This document shows, piece by piece, positions 13,047 through 25,879 of a stretch of DNA of 64,000 nt (positions are counted from its first letter, which is position 1; the number at the start of each line of letters is the position of its first letter). The notes under the pieces were generated by a model. It saw only the letters and a program-made list of their open reading frames with translations. It was not told the DNA's origin and searched no databases. The DNA is taken from contig JAOPHQ010000916.1 of assembly GCA_030340625.1 (NCBI GenBank), forward strand, positions 36,794 through 100,793, written 5' to 3'. This DNA comes from Merluccius polli (Eukaryota > Chordata > Actinopteri > Gadiformes > Merlucciidae). A program made the translations under genes and the position numbers.

Positions 13047-13980
13047 TTAGACATGGGCAGGGGGGATTTACGGTGGGAGGGCCGCTGGGGGACAACACAC
13101 GCTGCAAAATGTCACGTCATCCCCAAGCAAGTTTTATGACTTTCGTCCATGCGGGTCACGGCGGGAACACGATGGCCACCAGCATGTTCACACAGCGAGT
13201 AATGGCGCATTACGGCCGCCAGCCATGCCAGCATACATCACGGCGCAGTGGTGACACAGGGGGAGGGGGGGGGGGGGGGGGGGGATTTATGAGTCCATAC
13301 TTCTGCAGTCTGTTATTTGAATAGTCACTACACCCAGAAGGATGAAGATGGAAATGCCGACAACGAGAAGGGGAGGGAAGGAAGTGTGTGTGTGTTGTGT
13401 GTGTGTAACACTCAAGGATATTTAAAAAAATGGTGAATACGCCAGACTCATAAAATGTGCGTCTTCTTGTGAGGGTTTCAATCTTAAACATCTTTGCAGG
13501 CAAACTGGGGATGGTGGGGTTGGGGGGGGGGGGGGGGGGGGGTGTAGTGGTCAGAGGTCACATTAGGGTCATGAATGATTCAACTGGCACACTGATCCCG
13601 AGGCTTTTTCAGAGAGAGAGAGAGGGAGCGAGAGAGAAATGTATGTTTGCCATGCAAATAAAGCCCTTTGAATCTTGAGAGGGCAAGAGAGAGCGAGAGA
13701 GGATGGCCGGGCGGTGGGGGTGAAATAAGAAAAATAGTTGAGAGATGTTGCTGTGGGTGGGGGGTGGCTCTCAAAGGGGCTGGCCCCCTTTGAGACCGAG
13801 AGGGATGCATGCATGGAAAGAAAGGGCAAATTAGTCCGGCGCAGGGTGTAATCCGTGTCTGTGAAGATGGCCACGAGTACTTCAGCTCCAGGGATCCGGG
13901 TCTTCATTACACCCAAAGCCTGTTTTAATATCACACCAAGCTTTTCTTCTTCCTCTAGTTTCCTGCACGCCAGGGGACCC

Positions 13981-13994
13981 GTTGCCACAGCAAC
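13981..13994. promoter_or_regulatory. RFX-type X-box motif
   Basis: GTTGCCACAGCAAC fits the RFX consensus of two inverted half-sites (GTNRCC and RGYAAC) with a two-base spacer. The surrounding 13820-14080 has balanced composition without repeats and no recognisable gene, so an enhancer is possible. Function is inference. Confidence 0.4.
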
Positions 13995-14864
13995 GGAAAA
14001 GGTATATGGCTCCTTTGAAATGCTTAACGTGCCTCGTTGTTGGGTTTGTTCCGGCAATTTACAATCGCCGTCATTTTGAAAAAATGTACAGCATTGGCGC
14101 AGCGCAAAGTGCCAGCATAATTTTCTTTCCATCCCATGTGCTATATAAACACACACACGGCAGGGGAGGGAGTTTGAATTTAACAACCCTTGAGATGCAT
14201 GCGCTGCCAATGTGACAATATGTGTGTGCATGTGCGTTAGAGGTTGTGGACGTACAAGGCCGTCTTCCAGCTCCAGCTCCAGATAAAGAGATGGAGAGAG
14301 AGACAGATGGGGCCAAGGAGAGAGGAAACAAGAGTGCACTGAATGATAGCAATGAAGCCACTTGAACCAGCCTCCCGCCCCCCACCACCTGGCACATTGA
14401 TACTAAGCAGTTATAGCCATAGTAGTGCAGTGGGACAGGGGGGGGTCTGCATGTGTCCTGCGTGCTCCGGCTTGAGGACGCTTTAGCGTCGAGTGTGGAT
14501 GTCTTTGTTGTTCTATTTCCAAATGCCATTAACTTCAAGAACCAGCCTAACTAACCGTATCCCAACACTGTAACCCTTAAGGTCGAATCATATTCTATCT
14601 CGAATGGCTGCTGTGGATCTCTAGTCTACATCGCCAGCATAGCCCACCGCAGCCGTAGCTTACGTGGTACACCTCTCCAAAAATGTGCTGTGTTACACGT
14701 CAGAGCACCGGACGTCCTGTTTTATATTTGCTGCTGCGTCTCCCGGTTAATTTGTGATAGATGAGTTAAGGTGGTTTGCATACATGTTGATTTCACTATA
14801 AAGATCCCCACTAGAACATTATAAAGATCACTGAATTCTCACAGATTGATAAATGCAAAGGCGC

Positions 14865-14975
14865 AAGGCAAGTTTATTTATATACCACTGTTCAAGGACA
14901 AGGCTGTTCATATTGCTTTACAAAGGAAGAAATCACATGTAAAAACATTAAAGGACAATCATTAAAAGATAAAGA
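14865..14975. repeat. Dispersed fish repeat fragment (gcaagtttatttatata type)
   Basis: ggcaagtttatttatatacc followed by a cttta-rich stretch resembles a common fish interspersed repeat 3' region. Related tails may lie at 10274-10314 (gaactttactaatccccagg) and 36456-36516 (tttataaagcactttaaaga). Families not assigned. Confidence 0.45.
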
Positions 14976-15389
14976 TCCATGGCGTACTTACAGCAGCTAT
15001 TCAACTATCTATCTATATATAGGTATAATTCTACCTTCACAGCTGACTGCCTCTCACCTGGCCGCCTTTTGTGAGCGTGTTAACCGGGTGTCAAATTCAA
15101 ACTTACTGAGGGCACATTTATTACAATTATTTTTTTATTGAAGAAATATAAGTAGGCTAGTAACTATATCAAATAAAATAAATATCGGATGTATGCACAG
15201 TTGAAATGTTATGGTTTTTCCATGTTTGTGGGTAATTCTACTACCCCCCCACCTAATAAAAAACACTTTGCAATTATTCTATGTTTGTATGTCCTGGCTC
15301 TTACTTTGATATTCTGCCCTTAGTATTTTCGCACTTATCTCCTTTGTATCGCAATCGGTTAACCCATTCTTGTGAAATCCTTACTCTAC

Positions 15390-15490
15390 TGATAGTAGTT
15401 TAGTGTTGCACTTTCTCCTAACAAATGTACATAGTGTAAGTTGCTTTGGACAAAAGTGTCTGCTAAATGCCCTAAATGTAAATGTAATTC
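15390..15490 (+). mobile_element. L2-like LINE 3' tail fragment
   Basis: Contains gtgtaagttgctttggacaa followed by aagtgtctgctaaatgccct and aaatgtaaatg, the same tail as the minus-strand fragment at 16830. It is in the opposite orientation and without any coding part. Confidence 0.65.
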
Positions 15491-15959
15491 CAAACAGCAA
15501 AACTGATTAATAAAGCAAAATATCAAGTTTTTGTGTAAAATGATAACTGCACAATTAAGCAAACCACATTTGTACCACATTACTTTTGTCTTTGACAAAA
15601 AAACAAATAACATATTTGTTATCAGCGAAACAGATTATTAAAGCAAAATAGTATTTGTGCTGAACTTTTTTTTTTTTAAATAAAATAATAACGGTAAACA
15701 CATTTGGATCACAGTATGTTTGTCTTTAACAAAACAACAAATAATGTCATGGTCTTCAGAAAATCTGTTTGATAAAGCACAATATTCAATGCAACAAGTC
15801 GTATCTCAAATTGTATGACTGACTTTGGAAACTTGAAAGGACACTATATAATATAAAGGGCCTATAATGCCACACCTAAGCAAAATAGGCATTGTGCTTG
15901 CTTTTTAGTTCATCTCTTACCAGACACTCTGCACCTTTTATACCATGACAGTGTGTGAC

Positions 15960-16790
15960 AGCAAATCTGTTGCATTGGTGCAAATCTGACTGCTACTACT
16001 GGGTCTTCAGAGCACCGTTACATTGCAATTCAATGAGATCCAACTGCAAGTGCACAGGTGCAGTACCAACATCAATTGCAAATGGATTTGCAAACAGATT
16101 AAGATTGGATTTCTGTGATTCAAAATTAGAAAATCTCCTGCTAAATCCTGCCTTGAGTGTGTTCAGTTTGTCAGCGTACAATTTGGTTGGGAATGGGATG
16201 GTAACTGTGTCACTGACTGACGGGCAAGTAGGAAAGTGCGACAAGTTGCCTTGGTGCCTCTGGCCCTCCCACAGACACAGTTTCATTTGAAACTCCTTGA
16301 CTGAGTCTCGCATTTCTGGACCCTGGAATTTTACATTCAGGGCATTGAGGTGTTCCGTAACGTAACGCATAAACGCCAAGTCGCTAAGCCACTTTTCCTC
16401 CTCAAGCTCAGGGATGACCTTTTGTTTGCTTTCCATAAAGCAAGTGATCTCACCGCGGGCATCATTAAAACTTCACAACACTTTCCCCTGACTCAACCAG
16501 CTCACATCCGTGTGGTATGGGACATCCTTGCGCACAGAGTTTCCTTCAAGTGCCCTGAATTGCCGATGATTCAAGCCCAGAAGGAATACATTTCACTGTT
16601 TTGGTTACAACTGTCATCACATATTCCATGCTCAACACCTTTCCACAGAGGGCTTCCTGGTGGAGGATCTTCTCTCGAAACCAAACTGACTAAACCACAG
16701 ACCTCCCCGAACATTGCAGATGCGCACCATCTGTTGTAAGCCCAACAAGTTTATTCCACTGCATTTCCGTTTCCTGGATACACCACTCCA
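15960..16790 (-). pseudogene. Decayed hAT transposase (GTF2IRD2/SCAND3-like family)
   Basis: Reading from 16790 downward, VGLTTDGA, LHQEALCGKVLSMEYVM, NHRQFRALE, YHTDVSWLSQGKVL and a long stretch with WLSDLAFMRYVTEHLNALNV, HFPTCPS, RRFSNFESQK and LDLIELQCNGALKTQ are all visible. These are recurrent motifs of hAT transposases of the type domesticated in GTF2IRD2 and SCAND3. The pieces sit in different frames. A stop follows GKVL, and two stops follow LKTQ, so it is dead. The longest clean part is 15996-16436. Confidence 0.8.
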
Positions 16791-16829
16791 CTTGTGTGCA
16801 AATGTACTTTCCATCAGTTGTCCCGTGAA

Positions 16830-17430
16830 TCATTTACATTACATATACATTTAGGGCATTTAGCAGACGCTTTTGTCCAAAGCAACTTACAATGCAAAGT
16901 ACATTTGTCAGAAAAAGTGAAAGAACAATATATCACTGTCGGTACAGTAAGGATGTCAGTAGAACAAGTTCAAAGCACTCATAATTGCTAGGTTAACCCA
17001 TTCCTCATTCCATACAAACAAAGATAGCTAGGGTAAGAGGGGGTGGCAGAGGGCAGGTAGAGGAAGGATGCTATGCAGAGTCCAGGTTAACTCTGAACAA
17101 GTGAGTCTTGAGTCTCTTGCGGAAGCTGGTGAGCGACTCTGCAGTCCTGTCATCGGCAGGGAGCTTGTTCCACTATTGCAGTACCAAAACAGAGAAGAGT
17201 TGTGACTTAGCTGTGTGACCTTTGCTAGCTCAGCGATGGCGGTACCAGCCGGCCAGCTGAGGTAGTTGAGCGGAGCACTCAAGCTGGGGCGTGGGGTCAG
17301 ACTAATGCTTGGAGGTAGGTAGGGGCAGTTCTGTTGACAGCCTTGTAGGCAAGTACCATTTTACCATCTTAAATCTGATGCGAGCTGCAACAGGGAGCCA
17401 GTGGAGGTCACAGAAGAGGGGGGTCACATG
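16830..17430 (-). mobile_element. L2-like LINE fragment: end of the reverse-transcriptase ORF plus 3' tail
   Basis: On the minus strand the translation shows broken pieces resembling the post-RT region of fish L2-like LINEs (RIRFKMV, NRTAPTYLQ, LFSVLVLQ, NKLPADDRTAESLTSFRKRL-like segments). The 3' tail then follows, tgtaagttgctttggacaaaagcgtctgctaaatgccctaaatg in short overlapping form, ending near 16830. 5'-truncated and frame-broken. It directly abuts the hAT pseudogene. Confidence 0.7.
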
Positions 17431-19707
17431 GGAAAATCCATTATAATCCAATAGTTCCTCAGTGGCAGAAAACTGGATGAATGGATGAATGCGGAAAGCT
17501 GGACAGTGCCCATCCTGTCTGTACTCTCATCTACAATCAATGAATGGATATTGAATATTGGATATTGAAATGTATTTTATGTCTAAGGTTGATTTTCCAT
17601 GTTCATTGTTGAATTAGTGTTAGTTGTGTTAGTGAAGCTGGGGCGCTAGGCTACCATTTAAATGGCTGTTTACTCAATTTTGTATTATACTGGATACAAA
17701 AAAATTCAACCACCTTTATAGAAATCGCCTCCACATAATGTTAATTTTATGTATGTCTCTGTAAATTAAGATGAGGGTTAGGGTTAGGGTTGGTAAAAGA
17801 TTGGGCCTAATGGTTTACTATGATGCCTTTTAAGCTTTGGTAAGGCTACCCGAATAGGAAGTCATTGTAGATTGTATTGATAGCCTATTGTTTTGTGATC
17901 GGGCATGCCGCCGCGTAGCGAGGTCACGTCACATTAGACAGACATGAGAGTAATTACCACAAGAGTAATTACCAACTCAAAATTAATATTTATCAGCAAG
18001 CAAGAACCTTTGCTATTTCAAAATCTATCCATATATTTAAAAAATCCTTTATTTCAAAACGGGGACATTTCCGGGGACAGCTCCAGCCGGGGACAGGCCC
18101 CCAAAAACAGGGACTGACCTCGGAAAACGGGGATCTGGTCTGGCAAATCCACTGGGATATGCTCTGTAGCGTTTGCTAACATTGAGCCGTGCTCAGCTTT
18201 TCCCGTCAGCAGTCAGGCGATGTTCCCGGGTTCGACTCCTCCGTTCTAGAGTAGGGGCTTAGACTATAGGAAAAACTCCTCGCACAAAGGACACGCTGAG
18301 CACGAGAGGACATATAGATCCACCCTTCGTCTCATTAGGGCGAAGCAGAGGCTTGCTAGCAATTTAATACACACCTCTATACAGTGTCTTGCTCGCTAGC
18401 AATTTTTAAACGTACATCTATACAGTATTGCTCTACGCTCTACTCTGTCTTTCTGAGACCTTTGCGTCAACACTCGACATAGGAGGCCATCATAGCAGGG
18501 CTAATCACAGGTGCAGCTCATTACATTAATTACAGGTCTTCGTAGCGCTCCATCCCGGTACTGGCCCTCCACCAATAGAGAGACAGCTCTCCCTCCGGAG
18601 GGCTATCTTTACCGCGTACATAATGGCTCGCTGACAGACCGTACTTTGACATTGACCCATAATTCATGTTATTAGTTGCACTTGTGTTCGCCCGCTGCTT
18701 TTAAAGCAAATGTGGACAGAGAGGGAAAAAAAAGGTCCATTGACACATAGTCATGGATGTGGTGGTCACTGATGGCTGCGGTGTGTGAATGCCATCGGGC
18801 TGTCCTTTATCGTTGAAGGAATAAATACAGGCTAAAACACTTTATTGTTGTTATAAAAGTTCTGATATTGCTGTTTGATTCATTCCTGGGTTGTGTTTTT
18901 TTTTTGGGGGGGGGGATGGGTGCAACGTTGTACTATATGTGTTCAGTATTAAACTAGGTATGTGCAATACTCCTACTCACTGCTTCAGTGTATTCGTTTT
19001 CTACGTTACAGAGAATGAAGAATTCTCCCCACTCGCCGTTCTTTTGTGAGAGAAATCAAATAGACTGAAATCAAGGTTCGCCGTGGCAAATTGAAATTGC
19101 ACACTGCACAGTACAATTACAAGACAGTGCAGACATAGTATACATTATACATCACCATCAATAGGCAAATTTGAACAATGTCAATGTATTTAAGCTTGTA
19201 TTGTGGCTATCATCATTGCTATTCAGATTAAAGGAAAACCAAACACCCTACTAGTCCCCGCCCACTATCGACTATCAAAGTTGTTTTCCCTTTTAATCAT
19301 TTTTTTTAGGCTCCCGTTTAAGCTTTTTAGTTGTTGTTCGGTCCTGGCCGAGGTTCCTTCTCAACAAGACGCACACAAATCCTGTCCCGCCATGGTTAGC
19401 TGTCAAGGGTAACTGCGAAGTCGGATGCGGCATTGCACCTTATCCCCCCTGTGCTTTGCGGAGATACACTCATTGCTCCGGCGGACCGAGTCACTGCCGA
19501 GCCGTGCAATTCTTTCACTGTGCGACTCCAAGAGGCTTTAATGTCCCATTGTTGGCTTTCTAGCTCCTGTCTTCCACCTCCTTTCTTTTTTTGTATCTTT
19601 TCTTTTTTTGACTTAGGTCAATGTTTTTTTTTTTTCTCCCACTCAAATGTCTAGATGGCGATAAATAAAAATGTGGAAGGATGAAATCAGAAGCACCGGA
19701 GTCTGTA

Positions 19708-19748
<41 letters not shown>

Positions 19749-20010
19749 TGCACGCGCTCGTTGTCTGTGCGTGCGTGCAAAGTGTGCGTGTCTTTCTGTG
19801 CATGTGGGCATCGTATGAATGGCCTTTCACAGAGGGGGAGAGATGAACTGCTGGCTCCTCCGGTTATCCCCCCTCCCGCTCCTGTACGGCGCGAGTGCCG
19901 TGGCATGCAGAACGCGGCGTTCAGACTCCCTGCCAACACAGACGGCCGTGTGGTTGTGTTTGCATCGGGAGTGTGTACGCAGCGGTGTGTTTGCTTGCAT
20001 CTGTCACAAA

Positions 20011-20046
20011 CGAGAGAGAGAGACAGAGAGAGAGACAGAGAGAGAC

Positions 20047-20083
<37 letters not shown>
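20011..20083. repeat. (GA)n/(GACAGA)n array
   Basis: Purine array with periodic GACA units. Similar GA arrays lie at about 28694-28731 and 30726-30779. Confidence 0.9.
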
Positions 20084-20089
<6 letters not shown>

Positions 20090-20570
20090 GAAAGCAAGCG
20101 AGACAACCCAGACAAGCAGCAAATAATGTATGACCACTGCATGCTATAATTAGCACACACACACAAAAGTCAACGTCAGAGGCTGTTTAAATAGAGCCCC
20201 GCTTCTCGCCAGAAGACATGAGAAGCCACAAAAAAAGGGAAATAAATTATTAAGAGACAACGACTCCTCACTGATGTCCGCACTAAGCTTTTATAATAGC
20301 ATTTGTTCAATCCAGATCCTGCGGTCTAAACGATGCGAGGGCCGTTTTGGCAGGACCTAACCACCACTGACACTGATGATGAATGCCTAATTTCTAAAAT
20401 TATATTTCAGCTCTTAACTATTTCAATGGAGGGGGAGACATGGCCCCCGGGGGTAGAGTATCATTTGCATATATTGAGAGGAGGGTAAGGTAGGGGAACA
20501 AATGTATTGTCTGGGAGCGACCTGTATTAACATGCTGACTACACAGCCAAAGATTAGTTTTTGGTTAACC

Positions 20571-20585
20571 TTGTGTGTGTGTGCG

Positions 20586-20643
<58 letters not shown>
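20571..20643. repeat. (GT)n microsatellite with few interruptions
   Basis: GT array broken only by GC dinucleotides near both ends. A C run and an (AC) tract follow at about 20764-20808. Confidence 0.9.
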
Positions 20644-20645
<2 letters not shown>

Positions 20646-20775
20646 TGTCATAGAGTGTGTCGAGTATAGATCGCCATGCATTGTATTGGTCTCTGAGGGG
20701 CTGAGGCCATTCGCATCTGGCAGGACGCCGATTGATCCATTTGGCTTTTAGCTCGCTAGCATCCCCCCCCCCCCC

Positions 20776-20810
<35 letters not shown>

Positions 20811-22719
20811 CACTCCCATTCAACTGCAGTGGATGATGCGTACACTTCTGCAAACAGGAAGTCCCTCCTGGGCATTTCCAGAGTCTAGACTATAAAGACC
20901 ATAAAGTCAGTTAGTTGGATCCTTTTGAAAAGGTATAGCAATGAATAAAAACATTAATTTTGTGCATGTGTGTGTGTGTGGTTGTTATGGTTGGTGCTAA
21001 TTATGGGAGACAGAAATACCTGTTCCCGCCCAAGGGGTTGAAAGAATGCAAAATAACGCTAATGCTGTTTAAGGTTTTTTTTTTGCACAACACAATTGTC
21101 TGTGCCAATCTTGTTCATCTTTTATCCCCCCCACACTGTGTCATTCATTTTGTTATGAAATTAGCGCAATAATGCTGCCAAATTCACACGCTGCGTTTTA
21201 ATTACCTCACCTCGCCGCCTCGCCTGTTTATTACGATGTAAAGCTGCCCCCTGCTCTGAATGACGATGTGAATATGCATGAGTCATTAACGATAATAATG
21301 AATTATAATTACACAAAAAGGTTTCCATGAGTCATAACGTCATAGAAAATACCACATCTTGCATCTCAAGTAATGTTGATATGAACAACATGTCACCAGA
21401 ACACAGTGATACATACAAAACTACATTGCATGACAGACCAACTTTCAGTGACTCCAATGGAAATCATATCTGGACCCACTTTGCAAATACAGAGATTCTA
21501 CGTTTTGTGTTTTTAATTTTTAGGGGCAAAATGCCTCGAGCTCCTGTTACTTTCTTAACCTGCTATACGCCTCCCTAGATTTGATGATATAAGGTTAAAA
21601 GAGGGTACCACAAATGAAAGGATCAGCCACTAGTTTATGCAAAAAAGATAAGATAGAATCAGTCAAACTCATATTTACCAATGAGCCAGGAAGCGAGACA
21701 TTTATGAATAAATACCAGTAACATCAAAATAAAATACAAAACAACATACAAGTACTTGTATAACCAATATGAAAACAAAAACTGAATTAAATTTACATCC
21801 ATTGCCTTCCCTGGTTAAAAACCATCACCAACAGCATCATACATATTAGACACATTTCTTGAATTTCCATAATAGAGGCTGAGATCAAGGCAACAAAAAA
21901 GGCCAGACCTGTATAAATAAACCAACTTGGGTTTGGCAGTACAGCATATTCAAAACAAAAAAAAAGCGCAAAAAAAGCAAATCTAAATAAATGACTGTAT
22001 TATTAATACTGCTTGGATAGTTATGATGCTATCATATTAATATTTGACAAATAAAAAATAAAAAACATGTTATTAGCTGAACAATAGTGTTTCAGTCTTG
22101 TTTTTATTAAAACATTACCTTACTTGCATAGCTCCAATAAATTATTGTAGGATGTGCTTGTTGTGTTTGAGTGTTTGTTGTTGTGAGACCTTGTAGGTGT
22201 GATCAGCTGTAAAGATTATTGGAGGGTGGGTCTAAAACTGAAAAAGTGTGAATGATTGGCTCTTGGGTGTTGTTACTAATTTCCGTATAAGTCGGCCATT
22301 TTTGTTTAAGATCCCATAAATATCTTGTGTAACACATTTGGTGTGTCATTTAGAAGATGTTTTAAACTTACCCACAGACCTTATGGGTCCAAGAGGCAGA
22401 AATGTTCAGCATGTCAAATAAGGCAGAAATGTTCATCAATCAGGAGGGCGGGGCTGATCCTTTAACTTTGACGGTGAATAATAGCACCCCCTAGGGGCGA
22501 AGTGGCACCAAACTTTTTGGAGACATGCTTACCGGGAATACATATGTAATCGACACATTTTAAAACTTTCGAGTGTTATGGGGCTGAGCTATAGCCATTA
22601 CCAATCCAAAATATGGTAATAAGAATCCCGAGAATAACTAAAGGTATCCACAGTTTTACTGTGAATACCGAATAAACTGCATACACAAATACTGAAAACC
22701 ATACGTCAAGTGCATTTGG

Positions 22720-23150
22720 CAAGTGAATAAAAATATGTTTTTAGTCTATTTTTAAAAACACCAACTGACTCTGCTGATTTGATGTCAGCCGGCAGATAGT
22801 TCTAGACGGTGGGTGCGGCGATGGAGAAAGGCCCGTCTCCAGTATTTTTCGGACGGGACCTTGGGATGGCTAGTAGGCCTCTGAGGACCTAAGGCGCCTG
22901 CTGGTGTGGTAAGGAGAGATGAGGTCTGAGATATAGGCAGGAGCAGTACCATGAAGGGTTTTATAGGTAAGGAGTAGGATTCTGAACCGGATTCTGTAGT
23001 AGACAGGGAGCCGATGTAGTGCTGCAAGGATTGGAGTGATGTGTTCTCTTTTTTGTTCTGGTTAATAGCCTGACTGCAGTGTTTTGGACAAGTTGTAGTC
23101 TGAAGAGAGATACCAAAGTAAAGGGAATTGCAGTAGTGGATTCTGGATTA
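22720..23150 (-). mobile_element. LINE fragment (C-terminal RT-ORF remnant)
   Basis: The minus-strand translation contains GSLSTTESGSESYSLPIKP, ISQTSSLLTTPAGAL and HPKVPSEKY. These look like frame-shifted versions of the fish LINE C-terminus (family pattern YRIRF, YKTLHGTAP, APTVWNYLP). Frames change along the sequence, so it is non-functional. Identification rests on recollection of the family pattern. Confidence 0.55.
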
Positions 23151-25567
23151 AATAAAAGCATGGGTAATTTTTCCGGTCTGGAGGAGATTGGAAGTGTTTC
23201 ACTTGGAGCATATGTGTCAAGTTTGGTGATGATTGATCATGCGGGTATGCAGATATGAATATATAGTATAGTACATTATGGTTGATTTTTTAAAAATGCG
23301 ATATGGATTTCTATGGAAGATGACATTTTTCAACTCAAACTCCTAGTGTATTTCACCACAATCAGCATGAAAGTTGGTATGTAGCTCTATTAAATGAGCA
23401 AGATGGCCACCAAATCCAAGATAGTGGAAAATCTCAGATGTACTATATTGGTCTCATTGACTATTTTGTTCACGTTATAAACTGTTACGATCAGGACACA
23501 ATTTCCTAGTGTTTCCTAGTCTCTACCTGGTCACAGGAAATGGACCGAAGGCAGGATACTACAATACCTACAAATAGTATAGGGTTACCTGTGCCTTCGG
23601 GCTTTGTTCCCCTAATAACACATAATACCCCCCCCCCCCCCCCCCCCCCGCCTAGACCTCTTCATGCTTACATTTTCAGTCAGGGTCAGTGGAAACTGTG
23701 TATGGAGGACACAGCAGTGAAAAATAAAATCTCATTAAGTTATAACCATGCAGTTAATGGCCCACTTACAGAAATGTCATTAATCTTTCCACTAATCTTT
23801 AATCTTTCTATTATACATACATCAAAAAGGTCACGGCTACTGCTGAAGTAAATAACGCAAACTTACACGACAAGCTGAACTTTTCAACCTTCACAGATTA
23901 GCGTCTCTAACAATAGCTGTTCGATGATTGCCTGGGTCCAGACCTTTGCCCACTCCACCGAGTTGGAGAGTTGACTGCTTTTGGTCTGGCATTATGACAT
24001 GACTTGACTTGAAAAAGCGATTATCCAATCAGTGCTGCGCAGGGACTAACCAATCAGCACCACAGGCAGGACGAACGCTGTTGTCAAACTGTTGTCAAGC
24101 TGTGCACCGGAACCAAGGAGGAGTAATAACAACAATGGCGACCGCTATAGACAAGATGGACGCTGCTATTGAGGCTGTTCTAAATAGAGGTATGTTGAGG
24201 CATGTCTTCACAATATCGCCGACATCAGTTAGTTTTTACTCTCCTCTTTTTGGAGGAAAGGGGGAATTTGAGTGGTGGTGGTGGTGCAGTATTCAGTTAT
24301 GACATGATTCGTAATAAAAGTTGTTGTACTTGGATCAAGATAGCTTTTCATGTTACATTGACCCAATTATTTAAAAGTTGGATGGTATCCCAATGCAGTT
24401 GCCATTGTGAAAACTTAACATCAACTCAACAACACAGTGTGTGTATGTGTGTGTGTGTGTGTGTGTGTGTTTTTGTGGCTGGTGTCACAGCTTAGTTCAT
24501 CTCCTCACCGACTCTGCGTCCTTGGCAGGAGGCAAACTAATTCTGTTCATCAGCTTCTCTATTAAAACCTCCAATTCTGTTTCTGAAACCCAGCATCACT
24601 TCATTACCATATGTGCTACATGTTGCCTTGACAAAAAATTGAATTTGATCGGTACAGGAGCCCCCCCCCCCCCATTGACACCAGAGGTACCATGAAAGGG
24701 GCCTGTTGCTTCCAAAATATTTGTAATTAAATCCTGGTATCCAGGTATTCGTTAACATGCATCAACCTCCTGTGGGTAGCACCCTTAAAAAGATGTTAAT
24801 ATTATCAGAAGCCCCTTTAGGACCTGTAAGCAGACAGACACTTTCACAACGCTGTTTTATGCCTGCTTCAAACACTCTGTATTGAAGCCGTTGCACTTTA
24901 GCACAGGGCTCATTAGTGGCACTTCAGGGGCCCTCTCCCAATCGACTGTGGTTTGCCTTTCATTCGATCACACCTTCACCTTCAGATTTTCCTCCTGCCT
25001 TTCCGCCGTTGACTTTTGCCCTGCGGACAAACGCATGAAGGGGATTGGTTCTCTTCTCGTCTTCACACATCAGCAGCAGCACAAACCTGATTTATAAAAA
25101 AAAAAGAAGAGGAAAACGTTGAGAAAAACAGAACGGGGAGTTCTGAGGGGTTTTGATGTCTGCAGAGTCATCTAATCCCTTCACTCGTAGATGAAGCAAA
25201 AGGCGAGGATGTGGGCAGAAGAGAGGGAGATGAACAGGGGTGTGGGTGCAGCGTGCCTCTGGGGGCGTCTGCATTAGACACGGGGAAGCGGGGCTGAGTG
25301 TGCGAGTGGTGGTGGATGGCGTCGTAACGTAACGCTCTAGAGACAAAAGTGTAAGAAGAAGGGTTGATGGGGTGGGTGTCGCTAAGCCGAGGGGGGTGGG
25401 TGGGGGGGGGGCGGTGTATTTACTCTGTAGATTACGCTGATCTCCCTGGAAACATGGCACCGCTCTCCTGCCACAATGGTTGCGGAGTCATCGCCCAGAT
25501 GAGTGTGAGAACTATACCATCATTACGAGGGGCAAATCACTACCACAGATACCATACTGACCCACAA

Positions 25568-25570
<3 letters not shown>

Positions 25571-25604
<34 letters not shown>

Positions 25605-25642
25605 AGTGTGTGTGCATGCATGCTTGTGTGCTTGTCCGGGCA

Positions 25643-25680
<38 letters not shown>

Positions 25681-25846
25681 TGTGCGTGCTTGTGCGGGCA
25701 TGTGGGTGTGTGCGCGTGTGTGTTTTTGTGTGGGCATGTATGCGTGTGTGCGCGCACGTTTGTGTGTTTATGTGTGTGCATGCTTGTGTGCGCATATGTG
25801 TGTGTGTTTATGTCTATGTGTGTCTATGTGTGCATGATTGAGCGGG

Positions 25847-25878
<32 letters not shown>
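25571..25878. repeat. Compound TG microsatellite, about 300 bp
   Basis: TG runs interleaved with gcatgcatgcttg and gggcatgtgtg-like pieces, i.e. an old degenerate array. Confidence 0.9.

Positions 25879-25879
<1 letters not shown>

Larger units (their letters stand above)
7005..14864. other. Intergenic, no gene seen
   Basis: Contains the fold-back element at 8157-8376, numerous CA/TG and G tracts and an RFX-like motif (13981). The stretches 8380-9270 and 10040-11420 have ordinary composition without recognisable coding sequence. 8990-9270 is moderately GC-rich and might be a conserved non-coding block, which cannot be judged from one sequence. Confidence 0.55.
17431..22719. other. Intergenic, no gene seen
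   Basis: Holds a short telomere-like run (17773-17793), a degenerate hAT-like end rich in cggggac near 18058-18140, a possible tRNA-derived B-box (18222-18233), the GA and GT arrays at 20.0 and 20.6 kb, and a homeobox-site-like AT-rich block at 21183-21312. No exon recognised. Confidence 0.55.

Noticed and set aside
13569..14339. 256-codon minus-strand frame
   Set aside because: Ser/Leu-rich translation of a GA/CT-rich region without homology or splice logic.
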